Assembly (NCBI RefSeq): GCF_035712165.1
Contig: NZ_DASTBH010000494.1
Location: forward strand, 1-36,809
Direction: 5' to 3'
Length of the DNA stretch: 36,809 nucleotides
From: DASYTH01 sp035712165
Lineage (GTDB): Bacteria; Actinomycetota; Actinomycetes; Mycobacteriales; Pseudonocardiaceae
Position 1 is the stretch's first letter, and every line of letters begins with the position of its first letter. Shown one piece after another: positions 1 to 7,982 of the stretch. Made by a program: the position numbers and the translations under genes. Under the pieces are notes generated by a model. The model made no database searches. It had not been told where the DNA came from and worked only from the letters and a program-made list of their open reading frames with translations.

Positions 1-399
1 CAAGCTGGCGGAAGAAGCCTTCCGCATGGACGATGACTGGGGCACCCTCGTCTGGCTCGTGATGACCACTGGCATTCGCCGAGGCGAACTCTGCGGCCTC
101 CGCTTCTCCCGCCTATAGACCTGGGCGCTGAGACCATCGACGTCCGCCGCAACTGGGTAGACGGCAAGGAAAAGGACACGAAAACCCACCAGAGTCGCCG
201 CATCGCCCTAGACACCGAAACCGTCGTCCTGCTTAGAGAGCACAAAGAACGCGTCAAGAACCGCGTCGAATCCCTAAGCGCCATAGGCGGCCGAATAGTA
301 GTACGCGGCGTGATGCTCCTCCGAAAATACCTCAGTTCCGACCCGAGATCGAAGGTCTCCGTAGTGGCGCGCAGCGGTGTGCGGGATGCGGAGATATAG
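1..399 (+). pseudogene. Tyrosine recombinase (integrase) remnant, frameshifted and truncated
   Basis: Reading from base 2 gives a typical start of the catalytic domain, with the box-I motif TGIRRGELCGLRF containing the first catalytic Arg, and stops at TAG 116-118. The protein then continues in another frame from 118 (DLGAETIDVRRNWVDGKEKD, then RRIALDTETVVLLREH) to TAG 397-399. The joint reads CTATAGAC; removing one TA gives CTAGAC and restores R-L-D-L, so a 2-bp TA duplication is a plausible cause. The later HxxR and catalytic Tyr motifs are absent. The N-terminus lies outside the window. Codon use (cta, aga, ata) is less GC-biased than in neighbouring genes. It resembles integrases of actinomycete integrative elements (pSAM2 type). 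A non-functional relic is inferred. Confidence 0.75.
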
Positions 400-975
400 A
401 GATGCGAAGGATTGCATTAGATTGCGGAGTGTGATCACGCGCCAAGTGCCTCGCACTTGGGCCGACCCTGACCATTGTTTCGACCGGCGTTCGTAGTAGA
501 TCTTATGGCTGCCATCATTGTTGAATGAATCGCGGAATTACTATGTGCACCAAGGCAATAGAGTAAACGCATGCAGCGAGTCCGAAAAAGCCAAATATCA
601 ACAGATTGCCGCCAAGTTGTATCAGCGTGTCACCTAACATGATTGGTTCGCCTCACCTCCTTGGCGAGCTGTTTGACGTTTCAATATTGTTCGAAGCGAT
701 GGCATGCGATCGGCCTATGTGCTGGTTGTCCACGTTGCAGCCTGGGTGCACAGAACCTCGCTTTGCTCGCCACCTCGACAGCATTGAGCACACTACCGCA
801 AGTTGCTACGACCGACGCCGCGAACAAGCAGAACGACCAATGAAGTCCAGGTCGACGGGGTTTGGGTCGTCCATGGAACTGTCCATGAACCGTGCCTGGA
901 TGCTGCTACTGGTGCGACGTTCGCACCCTGGTTAGTCGGTGTCTGCCCTGTGGGCAGGCAGGGCCACGGTGCTCG
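400..975. other. Non-coding or decayed stretch next to the integrase remnant
   Basis: I see no convincing gene here: the short reading frames have no family resemblance and poor codon bias. The sequence is less GC-rich than the rest of the window. A perfect 6-bp inverted repeat with a 3-base loop lies at 943-957 (CTGCCC/GGGCAG). The stretch is probably decayed mobile-element DNA. Confidence 0.5.
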
Positions 976-980
976 GTCGA

Positions 981-1022
981 TTTAGGTTCCAGCCAGTAGG
1001 GGTTCGACTCCCCTCGGCCCCA
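981..1022 (+). tRNA. tRNA 3'-end fragment (T-arm and acceptor strand), probable att site
   Basis: The stretch contains a perfect T-arm (AGGGG-TTCGACT-CCCCT, 998-1014) followed by CGGCCCC-A and CC, as at a tRNA 3' end. A matching 5' acceptor strand (GGGGCCG), a D-arm and an anticodon arm are not found at the expected distance, so this is not a complete tRNA. Integrases of this class recombine into tRNA 3' ends and leave such a copy at one element boundary. The integrase remnant points towards this site, which fits that arrangement. The isotype cannot be assigned. Confidence 0.45.
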
Positions 1023-1123
1023 CCGAATTGATCATTGTGCGAATGGGATGCCGGCCGGCCACCGCTCCGGTCGTGGCGAGCCCATGGCGCCCGCCGTCGC
1101 TGGCAATTCATCCGGCGAGCCGC

Positions 1124-1705
1124 TCACCCGAACTCGGGGATCGTCGGGGTCCCTCGCTGATGGGCTTCCGCCGTCAGGTGGCACCCGGTCCGAACCTGGA
1201 GCACGGTGCTGAGCTTGGTGCCCAGGATGAGGTCTGCGCCGAGGGGGTCGGCCGTGGTGACCTCGTGGTCGCCCGGCACGTCGACGATCACACGAACGGG
1301 CGTTTCGAACCCGTACTGGCCGGCGACATCCTGTGCGATCTCCACCGCGCGCGCCCACGTGTCGTCGGGTACTTTCCCGTCGGATAGCCACATTCGCAGT
1401 CCGCGGGACTGCTTGTCGTCACCCTCGACGTCCGGGAATTGGCGGCAGCCCGCATTACCGCCGGACTTCGTGTCTTCGTACCACGCGCCGATGCCGGCTT
1501 CAGCTTCCAAGCGTTGGCGGAGCGTGGCTGTCATTTCGTCGTAGCGCTGTGCGGCTTGTTCGATGTCTGGACGCCCCATCATTTCTTGAAACTGTTGCTG
1601 GCGGCGGGTGTCCCTGTCCACGGTTCCTCCAGATCCACCATTGGTGACACCGCATGCGGACACGGCCACCACGACCGTGAGTAGTGCTCCCCACCGCCGG
1701 GTCAC
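1124..1705 (-). CDS. LppA-family-like lipoprotein
   Basis: Predicted lipoprotein of 193 residues. From a GTG start at 1705, ten bases after the stop of the EspG gene, it opens with Arg residues, a hydrophobic stretch (WGALLTVVVAVSA) and the lipobox Cys in VSACG, so it should be lipidated and exported. The mature part is helical around RYDEMTATLRQRLEAEAG and then has IGAWYE...CRQFPDVEGDD, resembling mycobacterial LppA/LppB-type lipoproteins. The reading frame extends further upstream to 1933, but that part overlaps the EspG gene in another frame and was rejected. It is the last gene of the ESX accessory operon; a role at the envelope is inferred and its function is unknown. Confidence 0.75.
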   Translation of the reverse strand: MTRRWGALLTVVVAVSACGVTNGGSGGTVDRDTRRQQQFQEMMGRPDIEQAAQRYDEMTATLRQRLEAEAGIGAWYEDTKSGGNAGCRQFPDVEGDDKQSRGLRMWLSDGKVPDDTWARAVEIAQDVAGQYGFETPVRVIVDVPGDHEVTTADPLGADLILGTKLSTVLQVRTGCHLTAEAHQRGTPTIPEFG

Positions 1706-1715
1706 AGGCCAGACC

Positions 1716-2516
1716 TCACCACTTGACCGGTGCGTCGACCGGTCGGCCCAGTTCGGCGAGCAGTTCGTTGAGCTGGCGTGTGAGGGCGGCCTCTGTGCCG
1801 GGCAGCAGGGTGACCCACGGGGTGCCGCTGCTGGGCTTGCGGGTGAACAGGTAGCGGCGCTGGTGGGTGTCGTACACGCTGACCACATGGCCGGCCCGGC
1901 GGCGCTGCTCGCCGCGTCGGGTGCGGGCGGCACCGAAGTGTCCGAAGCGGATCACGTTTCCGGCCACGTCGGCGATCGTCCGGGCTTCGGCGTGGCCGAG
2001 CCCCTGGGAAGCGAGGGCGTTGGCCAGCGCGTCGGGACTGGCCCCCGCCCGCGCAGCGGCCGCATCAAGCGCCTGAGCCGGCAAGGTGATCGACCTTCCG
2101 GTGCCCGGCGGATGGGCGGGCAGCAAGGCGAGCGCCTCGCGGACGATGCGATCGGCCGGCGCCGCCTGCAGGCGCACCCGTGTGGCGTGGCGAATGGCCA
2201 CGGTGGCATCGGCGCGGTTCGCGACGATCAACGCTCGGGTCGGCGGGCCGCTGGTGGTCAGCTGCAGCCGCGCGTCCAGCTCCCACTCTGAATGCACCAG
2301 CATGCGCAGCGAGGCACGCAGCCGGTCGTCGACCTGGCCGGGCCAGCCCAACCCGCGCTCCGCCAACGATTCCCACACCTGCTCGGCAAGAGCGGCGCGC
2401 TCGTCCAGCGTGGCGCCGTGCGACGCTACGTCGAGGACGACCGGTGGAACGCCGAGCCCCAAGTGCTCCCAGAGCACGTCGAACTCCAGCACCGACAACT
2501 CAATGAGCGCCCCCAC
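1716..2516 (-). CDS. espG: EspG-family ESX secretion chaperone
   Basis: Protein of 266 residues matching the EspG family, cytosolic chaperones that bind PPE-type substrates and deliver them to type VII (ESX) secretion. The N-terminal ELSVLEFDVLWEHLGLG and the C-terminal RRGEQRRRAGHVVSVYDT, RRYLFTRKPS and TPWVTLLPGT segments are typical. I place the start at GTG 2516, because a good GGAAGG ribosome site (complement of 2522-2527) precedes it; GTG/TTG codons just inside would still keep the LSVLEFDVLW motif. It overlaps the upstream PPE gene by 17 bases, indicating translational coupling of chaperone and client. Confidence 0.88.
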   Translation of the reverse strand: MGALIELSVLEFDVLWEHLGLGVPPVVLDVASHGATLDERAALAEQVWESLAERGLGWPGQVDDRLRASLRMLVHSEWELDARLQLTTSGPPTRALIVANRADATVAIRHATRVRLQAAPADRIVREALALLPAHPPGTGRSITLPAQALDAAAARAGASPDALANALASQGLGHAEARTIADVAGNVIRFGHFGAARTRRGEQRRRAGHVVSVYDTHQRRYLFTRKPSSGTPWVTLLPGTEAALTRQLNELLAELGRPVDAPVKW

Positions 2517-3903
2517 CGCCGCCTTCCCCGGTCGTGCCAGTGCCGTCGTCAGGCATTTCCGCACCGATCACCGGCGGCGCGACCAGCGGAATGTCATCCC
2601 AGAACTCATCGTGATAGCCACGCAGGTAGTCCGGCGAGTAGTGCTCCTCGTCCTCCTCGCCACGCGTTCCAGCCCCGCCACCCATCGGAGCCATCGCGCC
2701 AGAACCCGCCGCGCGACCCGCAGCTCCGGCACCGCCTCGAGCACCAACGGTGCGTTCTCCTTCGCCTGGCACTCCACCGCTGAACCCACCGCGCCCGCCG
2801 CGCGCGGGTTCCCCATCGGCCCGGCCACCCGAGCCGGGAGATCCACTCGATCCGCGCCCGCCGTCAGCCGGGCCGGGGCCGGTTCCCACCGGCCGTCCGG
2901 TCGCCGGATCGATGAGCCGGCCGGTCTTCGGGTCGACCGGGAGACCGGTCCTGGGATCGATCGGCAGACCGGTTCTGGGGTCGATGCGCAATCCGGTCCT
3001 GGGGTCCAGCGGATGCCCAGTGACCGGGTCGAAGCCGGTGCCTGGCGGACCGGTGCCGGGACCCCTGGACGGGGGTCCCTCGCCGGGAGTTTGCGGTGCT
3101 GTGCCTGGTAGTTCGGTGATCGGGTTGGCCGATCCCGGGGTGGTGGTCTGGACCGGCTGACCGGTCGGCGGTGTCACGGTGCCGCCGGGGTTCGGGGTGT
3201 CGCTGCCGGCTGGCACCCGGGGGGCGCTGCCCGGCGCAGGGTTGGGTCCGGCGGTACCGGTCGGCCGCCGCCCGGGACCGGTGAAGATCGTGTCGGAGGT
3301 GGCGGTGACCGAGGTGTCCGTGGTCTTCGGCGGTGGTACGGCAACCGTCACCCGCTGCGGCGGCACGAACGTCCCCACACTCGACGCCGCCGTCTCGGCA
3401 TTGCTGGAATAGCCCTGCATCAACTCCACGGCCCGCTGCTTGGCCTGCTGCGCGGCGCGCTCCTGCCGGTCCTGATCGGTCTGCCCACCGAACAAATGCG
3501 TAAACGACGCCGGAATCCCTCCGAAGTCCGAGTTCGCCGTGGACGTCACCGCCACCGGCTCCGGCATCGCGTTGGACGCGAACGAGAACGCCTCACTCAC
3601 CTGCTGCACACTGCCGTTGCTGGCCGTGGCCGAGGTCCGGGCATCATCGGTCCACTGCATCAGGGGTGTCATCCCGGACTGCATCGACTCCGACGCCAAC
3701 CCCTGCCACGTCGCCCCCGCCTCGTTCAGCAACCGGTCGATGTTGTCGCGGGACTGCCCCATCACGTCCGTGAACTCACCCCACGTCCGGTCAGCCTCGT
3801 TGACCGCGGACACACCGGCAGCCTCAGTCCTGACCATGTCGTAGAGCCTCTGATGCGAATAAAATGCCCAGTTCTGACCCAGGATCTGCTCCCAGATACC
3901 CAT
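2500..3903 (-). CDS. PPE-like ESX substrate with repeat-rich Gly/Pro tail
   Basis: Protein of 467 residues. Residues 1-165 form an all-helical PPE/WXG-like domain (WAFYSHQRLYDMV near the start; TWGEFTDVMGQSRDNIDRLLNEAGATWQG later). After residue 190 it is a low-complexity Pro/Gly/Thr tail. Residues ~290-337 are tandem 8-residue units (DPRTGLPI, DPRTGLPV, DPKTGRLI, DPATGRPV and variants). The C-terminus has an acidic/aromatic patch (GYHDEFWDDIP) and APPVIG, seen near the ends of related actinobacterial PPE proteins. The start ATG overlaps the DUF3558 stop (TGATG) and the EspG gene follows. It is probably exported by a type VII system encoded elsewhere and folded with the neighbouring EspG; its molecular role is unknown. 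Confidence 0.85.
   Translation of the reverse strand: MGIWEQILGQNWAFYSHQRLYDMVRTEAAGVSAVNEADRTWGEFTDVMGQSRDNIDRLLNEAGATWQGLASESMQSGMTPLMQWTDDARTSATASNGSVQQVSEAFSFASNAMPEPVAVTSTANSDFGGIPASFTHLFGGQTDQDRQERAAQQAKQRAVELMQGYSSNAETAASSVGTFVPPQRVTVAVPPPKTTDTSVTATSDTIFTGPGRRPTGTAGPNPAPGSAPRVPAGSDTPNPGGTVTPPTGQPVQTTTPGSANPITELPGTAPQTPGEGPPSRGPGTGPPGTGFDPVTGHPLDPRTGLRIDPRTGLPIDPRTGLPVDPKTGRLIDPATGRPVGTGPGPADGGRGSSGSPGSGGRADGEPARGGRGGFSGGVPGEGERTVGARGGAGAAGRAAGSGAMAPMGGGAGTRGEEDEEHYSPDYLRGYHDEFWDDIPLVAPPVIGAEMPDDGTGTTGEGGGGGAH
2893..3036 (-). repeat. Tandem 24-bp coding repeats (DPxTGxPx units)
   Basis: About six direct copies of a 24-bp unit encode Asp-Pro-x-Thr-Gly-x-Pro/Leu-x in the PPE-like protein (for example DPRTGLPIDPRTGLPV). 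The copies differ at several bases, so this is an old, diverged array. Such Asp/Pro/Thr repeats are common as extended spacers in surface proteins; that role is inferred here. Confidence 0.85.
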
Positions 3904-4523
3904 CAGCCACCCCCTACCAACGTCCGCATCGCCGACTCCGCCAACTGATGCGCATACTCACACCGCTCCGGCACCTGCGACGCCTTACTCGGTGTCAAGT
4001 TGACTGTGGCCAGCAGGTACTGGCCATTCGCTGTGTCGACCGCGACATAGCAGTCATACTGGTCGCCTTTCCGGGTGATGGCGATCGCGGGGAAACCTTC
4101 GACCGGTTCGACATTCTTCGCGATGCCACTCTTGCTGCCATCGGTCCATCCACCGATACCCTCTGTCATCACCAATGTGATGCTGAGGCCGAGAACGTTG
4201 TTGCTGTAGAAGCAGTCCGGAGACTTGAAGACGGGGTCCTGTCGCCTCAGCCTGCCGGGCTTTTCGATGTAGAACTTCGGCCAGTCTGACTGCGGAACTA
4301 GTGCGCAGGGATCTTTGCCGTCCAGGCGTATCTCGCGCGGGCGGGCTGGCGCTGAGCCCGAAGTCGTGGAACCAGAGGGCGGACTTGGTTGGGTTCCGCT
4401 TGTTGCGGGTCCGTCGGCGGTGGGCAGTGGTTGTCCGGCGGAGGTGTTGGTACATCCGGCGACGAGTCCGCCGACCAGCAGGATTGACGCGATCAACGTG
4501 CCTAGTCTTGATGAGCGGCTCAC
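3903..4523 (-). CDS. DUF3558-family lipoprotein
   Basis: Predicted lipoprotein of 206 residues. The signal peptide is RLGTLIASILLVGGLVAGC, with the lipobox Cys at about residue 24. A Ser/Thr/Pro-rich linker of about 40 residues follows, then a compact domain starting at DPCALVPQSDW and containing SPDCFYS and PERCEYAHQLAESAM. The spaced Cys residues and the DPCxLV motif are typical of DUF3558, a family common beside ESX loci of Pseudonocardiaceae and mycobacteria. It overlaps the upstream small gene by four bases and the PPE gene by one, so it is operonic. The biochemical function is unknown; a surface-anchored role is inferred. Confidence 0.85.
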   Translation of the reverse strand: MSRSSRLGTLIASILLVGGLVAGCTNTSAGQPLPTADGPATSGTQPSPPSGSTTSGSAPARPREIRLDGKDPCALVPQSDWPKFYIEKPGRLRRQDPVFKSPDCFYSNNVLGLSITLVMTEGIGGWTDGSKSGIAKNVEPVEGFPAIAITRKGDQYDCYVAVDTANGQYLLATVNLTPSKASQVPERCEYAHQLAESAMRTLVGGG

Positions 4524-4894
4524 GCCGGCCCCTGTCCGAACTTGTCCGCGTTCGCCTGTTCAACGAGTCCGTAGTCCGTGGCCGCATCATTGAGCGATTG
4601 GATGATGTTGGTCAGCTCATCTACGTAGCCCCGTGCTGCATCCAGGGCGGACTGCCCGTTCTTGCCGAGAACGTCGACCACGCCGTCGCTGCAGGGGTCG
4701 GTCCCCGGCGGCCGAAGGTCAACCAACAGGTGTCCCTTGTCGTTGATGAATGAGCGGATTCTGTCGCGTTCGTCTTCGAAGCCGCGTTTGACGAAAAGGA
4801 TCTTGTCGGGTTGGACGACCAAGGTGGCCGGGGGCAGGCCGGAGCCGATTTGACCACTCGGTTCGGCCGAGTCGCCTCCCTGAACAAACGGCAC
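4520..4894 (-). CDS. Small helical ESX-associated protein
   Basis: Small protein of 124 residues and first gene of the ESX accessory operon. The recognisable part is the C-terminal ~90 residues: DKILFVKRGFEDERDRIRSF, then PPGTDPCSDGVVDVLGKNGQSALDAARGYVDELTNI and a final amphipathic helix ending DYGLVEQANADKF. The pattern resembles the helical PE/ESAT-6-sized proteins next to PPE-like genes. I chose GTG 4894 because GAGAGGG lies about seven bases upstream. A TTG at 4822 would give a 100-residue protein. The frame stays open to 5305, but that extension has no conserved features. It may pair with the PPE-like product as an exported heterodimer (inferred). Confidence 0.7.
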   Translation of the reverse strand: MPFVQGGDSAEPSGQIGSGLPPATLVVQPDKILFVKRGFEDERDRIRSFINDKGHLLVDLRPPGTDPCSDGVVDVLGKNGQSALDAARGYVDELTNIIQSLNDAATDYGLVEQANADKFGQGPA

Positions 4895-5456
4895 GTAACC
4901 CACCCTCTCGACGCTCAACCAGCGCACGGACACATTCTGATAACAGAACGTACGCGTGCTACCACGCACAGAGGGCAGCGTAGCGAATCCATTGAGCATC
5001 GCGGAGCGGGATCGGGCAGAACGAGTGGGATTACCTAGGTCATAGACGATGTGGATCTGGTCGTGGGGGAGGCGCAGGTACAGCTCCATCGGTCCCGGGG
5101 GAGAGTCGGCTGGACGGCTGAGCCATGACGACCGAGATTGGGGCCGGAACGTATCGGGTCGCGGGGTCGGCGGGTAGTCACGGTCGGTGATAATGATCGA
5201 CATTTCGTAGGCCTGGTTGGGGTACGAAAGATGTGCGAGCGAGGGGGCTTGTGCGATGTCGGACGGGTTTGCCATTGATGTGGCCGAGGCTGACACGGCG
5301 GCCAAGGATCCGGGCGGGTCGCTGCCGCGGGCGGTGGTTGTTGCGTGGTCCGGTCTGCAGGTTGATTGTGCACGAGGGCTTCGGCCACCTCGGCGGATAG
5401 GTTGTAGTTCGGAGGAAGTTTAGCCGGACCTGACCGGGGGCGAATTTACTCGGGTG
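4895..5456. other. Intergenic region between ESX operon and MFS gene
   Basis: About 560 bases separate divergently transcribed genes. Frames run through on both strands, but none has a ribosome site, conserved motif or normal codon bias. It presumably holds the promoters of both flanking genes. I cannot identify convincing -35/-10 pairs. Confidence 0.5.
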
Positions 5457-6707
5457 ATGACCGACATCTCCACGGCTCCGGCGTTGGAGCGGTCGCGGCG
5501 GGGGTCCGGGTTGAACCGGGTTCTGTTCGTTGACACGCTCATGGGGAGCACCGGGCTGTTCGCCCTCCTGCCGGTGCTGGGGGTGCTGCTGGCGGCCGGT
5601 GCGGGGGCGGCGGTCGTGGGGATCGGGCTGTTCAGTTATACGGCCGCGGCGGGGTTGTCTTCGTTGGTGGTCAACCGGTGGTTGCCGGGCGTCAACTACC
5701 GGGTGGGGATGGTGGGCAGCGTTGTGCTGACCGCGCTGGCCTTCGGGTTGTTGCCGTATGTGCGGGATCCGGTGGTGCTGTGTGTTCTGCTCGTGCTCGC
5801 GGCGCTGGGGGTGAGTGTCCATTTTGTCCTGTCGCGGGTGTTGATCGCGGAGGTGGTGCGGGACGACATCGGTCGCAACCGGCTGTTCTCCCGGCTGCAG
5901 ATCGCGGTCAACGCCGGGGCGTCGGCCGGCCCGTTCGTGGCCGGGCTGCTGTATGCGAACGCCGATCCGCGGGTGCTGCTCGGTGTCGTGTCCGGCTGTT
6001 ACCTGCTGGCCGCGGCCACGCTGTTGGTCGGTCTTGCCGACCATGGCCGGCCGCCGCCGGGCACCAACGGGTGGCCGGTCAGCAGGGCGACCCTGCGCGC
6101 GGTGCTGCGCACGCCGGACATGTGGCGCACGGTGGCGATCGGCACGCTGGGATCGTTGGTGTACGGCCAGTTCTACTCCGCGTTCGCGTTGCTCGTCGCG
6201 CACGAGGTCGACTCGGTCGGCCTGCGCTCGGTGCTGCTGGCCGGCCCGGCGATGCTGATCGTGGTTGCCCAGGCGGGAGTCACCGGCGTGGTCAGCCGCC
6301 TGCTGCGCACCGGCGCGCGCGCGTTCGTCCTGCTCGCCATCGCCACACTGATCTTCGGCGCCGCGTTGCTCATCCTGGGCGCCGGGCCGCCGCTCGTCGT
6401 GTGCATGGCCGCGACGGTGGTGGCGTTCTCCATCGCGGAGATGCTGTTCTGGCCGATGTTCAGCACCGCGTTCGCCGGGCTGCCGCTGCACTCCAAGCTG
6501 GAAGCGTTCAACCTCAGGCAGATCTCCCAGACCACCGGGGAGGCCTGCGGCGCGTTCCTCGGCGGAAGCCTGTTCCTCACCATGCACCTGGCCGGTCAGG
6601 GGCGGCTGTACTGGTTGCTGCTCGGCGGGCTGACCATCCTCGTCACGATGGGCCTGGCGCGATCGGCCGGTGTGATCACGCCATCTCGAACTCCACCAGC
6701 GCGGTGA
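5457..6707 (+). CDS. MFS transporter (probable exporter)
   Basis: Integral membrane protein of 416 residues with about 12 hydrophobic segments, beginning NRVLFVDTLMGSTGLFALLPVLGVLLAAG. A central loop (GLADHGRPPPGTNGWPVSRATLR) separates two six-helix halves. Major facilitator features include the loop-2 region after VNRWLPGVNYRVG and EVVRDDIGRNRLFSRLQIAVNAG in the first half, where the DDIGRNRLFS segment is typical of drug/peptide-type MFS proteins. The start is ATG 5457, with GTG 5454 directly before it as an alternative. Its 3' end overlaps the convergent ATP-grasp gene by 32 bases. Export of a small peptide or amino-acid product made by that enzyme is a reasonable inference. Confidence 0.85.
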   Translation: MTDISTAPALERSRRGSGLNRVLFVDTLMGSTGLFALLPVLGVLLAAGAGAAVVGIGLFSYTAAAGLSSLVVNRWLPGVNYRVGMVGSVVLTALAFGLLPYVRDPVVLCVLLVLAALGVSVHFVLSRVLIAEVVRDDIGRNRLFSRLQIAVNAGASAGPFVAGLLYANADPRVLLGVVSGCYLLAAATLLVGLADHGRPPPGTNGWPVSRATLRAVLRTPDMWRTVAIGTLGSLVYGQFYSAFALLVAHEVDSVGLRSVLLAGPAMLIVVAQAGVTGVVSRLLRTGARAFVLLAIATLIFGAALLILGAGPPLVVCMAATVVAFSIAEMLFWPMFSTAFAGLPLHSKLEAFNLRQISQTTGEACGAFLGGSLFLTMHLAGQGRLYWLLLGGLTILVTMGLARSAGVITPSRTPPAR

Positions 6708-7893
6708 GCTTGCTGGCCAGGGCATGCGCCTGCGCCGGCGTGTCGGCGCCCACCACGACGACCCCGGCCCGGTCCGGGGAACTGCGGATCGGGCCGAGCA
6801 GCGCGCCCGGCCGCACGGTCAACTCGGCGTGCGACACGGCCGGATGGGCCAGCACCGTGTCCCAACCGTGCACCGCGACCAGCCGGCCCGGCGGCGGGGC
6901 GAGGAAGCGCGCGGCCGCCGCCCTGGTCGGGGCCGGGGGTCCTCCGGTCGGCCGGCCCAGCGCGTCGTCGAGGACCAGGCCGAACATCTCCAGGCCGGGA
7001 AGCGCGTAGCCGAGCAACCGGTGGATCCAGTCCCCGCCCGGGCGTGGGTGCACCTCGCCGAGCACGACGCCGTGGTCGGTCAGCCACCCCTCGGCGTGGA
7101 ACACGCCGAACCGAAGCTCCAATGTGGACAGTGCGGCGCGGACCTGGCGGCCGATCTCCGCGCGGGTGCCGTCCGGCAGGTCAGCCGGAAGCACGTGGCC
7201 CAACTCGACGAACCACGGCGGCGGCAGCTTTTCCTTGGCCGTCACCGCGAGCACCGTGGCCTCGCCGCCGAGGAACACGCCCTCCACACTGAACTCCGCG
7301 CCCTCGACGTACTCCTCGACCAGGAACTCGCCCGGGTCCGGCAACTCGGCGATCGCCGACGGCACCTCCCCGGCGCCGGTCACCATGCGCACGCCCTGGC
7401 TGCCCTGCCCGGCTCGTGGCTTGATCACCCACGGGCCGGCGCTCTCGCGCAGCACGGCCACCGCCTGCCGGGCACTGGTGCACAGCCGCACCATGGGCTG
7501 GCGGAACCCGGCGGCGGCCAACGCCTGCCGGCACACGTCCTTGTCGCGGACACGCCGCACCGCCTCCGGCGGGTTGCCCGGCGCTCCCAGCGCCGCCGCG
7601 GTCCGCGCGACCGACAGCTGCACCGTGTCGCGCAGGCCCAGCACCACGTCGAACCGCTCGCCCGCGGCCAGGCGCTCCCGCGCCCAGCGGACGCATCCGG
7701 CTGGGTCATCGGGATCGACCGCGGAGACCTGGTCGGCCAGGCGGTGGGCAGGCCGGGTGCGCGGGAGCGTCTCCGCGCGGTTGGTCACGTGTGACCGGAT
7801 GCCGCGAGCCCTGGCCTGGGTCAGCAGATCCCTGGCGATGTCCATGCTGCAGGCAACCGGATTCGCGCCACCCAGATACAGCAAGCCAGTCAT
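6676..7893 (-). CDS. ATP-grasp domain ligase (L-amino-acid ligase-like)
   Basis: Protein of 405 residues in the carboxylate-amine ligase branch of the ATP-grasp family, which uses ATP to make an acyl-phosphate and then an amide or peptide bond. Visible motifs are the central lid VIKPRAGQGSQGVRMV, the ATP-binding EEYVEGAEFSVEGVF, and GEVHPRPGGDWIHRLL, where the Glu/Arg/Gly-rich segment ends the metal-binding region. The N-terminal third is a pre-ATP-grasp Rossmann-like domain (LLYLGGANPVACSMDIARDLL), and ~80 C-terminal residues follow the core. BacD-type dipeptide ligases share this layout. It converges on an MFS exporter and diverges from an ArsR operon. The substrate is unknown. Confidence 0.82.
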   Translation of the reverse strand: MTGLLYLGGANPVACSMDIARDLLTQARARGIRSHVTNRAETLPRTRPAHRLADQVSAVDPDDPAGCVRWARERLAAGERFDVVLGLRDTVQLSVARTAAALGAPGNPPEAVRRVRDKDVCRQALAAAGFRQPMVRLCTSARQAVAVLRESAGPWVIKPRAGQGSQGVRMVTGAGEVPSAIAELPDPGEFLVEEYVEGAEFSVEGVFLGGEATVLAVTAKEKLPPPWFVELGHVLPADLPDGTRAEIGRQVRAALSTLELRFGVFHAEGWLTDHGVVLGEVHPRPGGDWIHRLLGYALPGLEMFGLVLDDALGRPTGGPPAPTRAAAARFLAPPPGRLVAVHGWDTVLAHPAVSHAELTVRPGALLGPIRSSPDRAGVVVVGADTPAQAHALASKLTALVEFEMA

Positions 7894-7932
7894 GGCGTCA
7901 CTGTCCCAGGCCGGCCTTCATTTCCGGTTCAT

Positions 7933-7952
7933 AGTTAAGCGTTCGCTTGACT
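7933..7952. promoter_or_regulatory. Imperfect palindrome, likely ArsR operator
   Basis: Inverted repeat with arms AGTTAAGCG (7933-7941) and CGCTTGACT (7944-7952), matching at 8 of 9 positions around a 2-base spacer. The right arm contains the -35 hexamer of the downstream promoter, so a dimeric repressor bound here would block polymerase. Position and symmetry fit autoregulation by the adjacent ArsR-family protein; binding is inferred. Confidence 0.6.
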
Positions 7953-7975
7953 GTTGGCTCGGCGCTCCCTATAGT
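7947..7975 (+). promoter_or_regulatory. Sigma-70-type promoter of the ArsR operon
   Basis: TTGACT (7947-7952), a 17-base spacer and TATAGT (7970-7975) form a near-consensus housekeeping promoter. The predicted transcription start, about seven bases after TATAGT, falls on or next to the GTG at 7983, so the message is probably leaderless. Confidence 0.75.
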
Positions 7976-7982
7976 CAAGGAG

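Noticed and set aside
606..935. Open frames in the left-edge region
   Set aside because: Poor codon bias, no ribosome sites and no recognisable domains next to a decayed integrase.
961..1022. A complete but short tRNA, using GGGCC at 961-965 to pair with GGCCC at 1016-1020
   Set aside because: The resulting molecule would be only about 62 bases and would lack a recognisable anticodon arm; the sequence fits a 3'-end fragment better.
4895..5305. N-terminal extension of the small ESX protein
   Set aside because: The frame is open, but there is no ribosome site or conserved pattern, and homologous proteins of this type are about 100-130 residues long.
5178..6725. A 515-codon minus-strand frame opposite the MFS gene
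   Set aside because: Very His/Gln/Arg-rich low-complexity translation with no domain; a shadow of the transporter gene.
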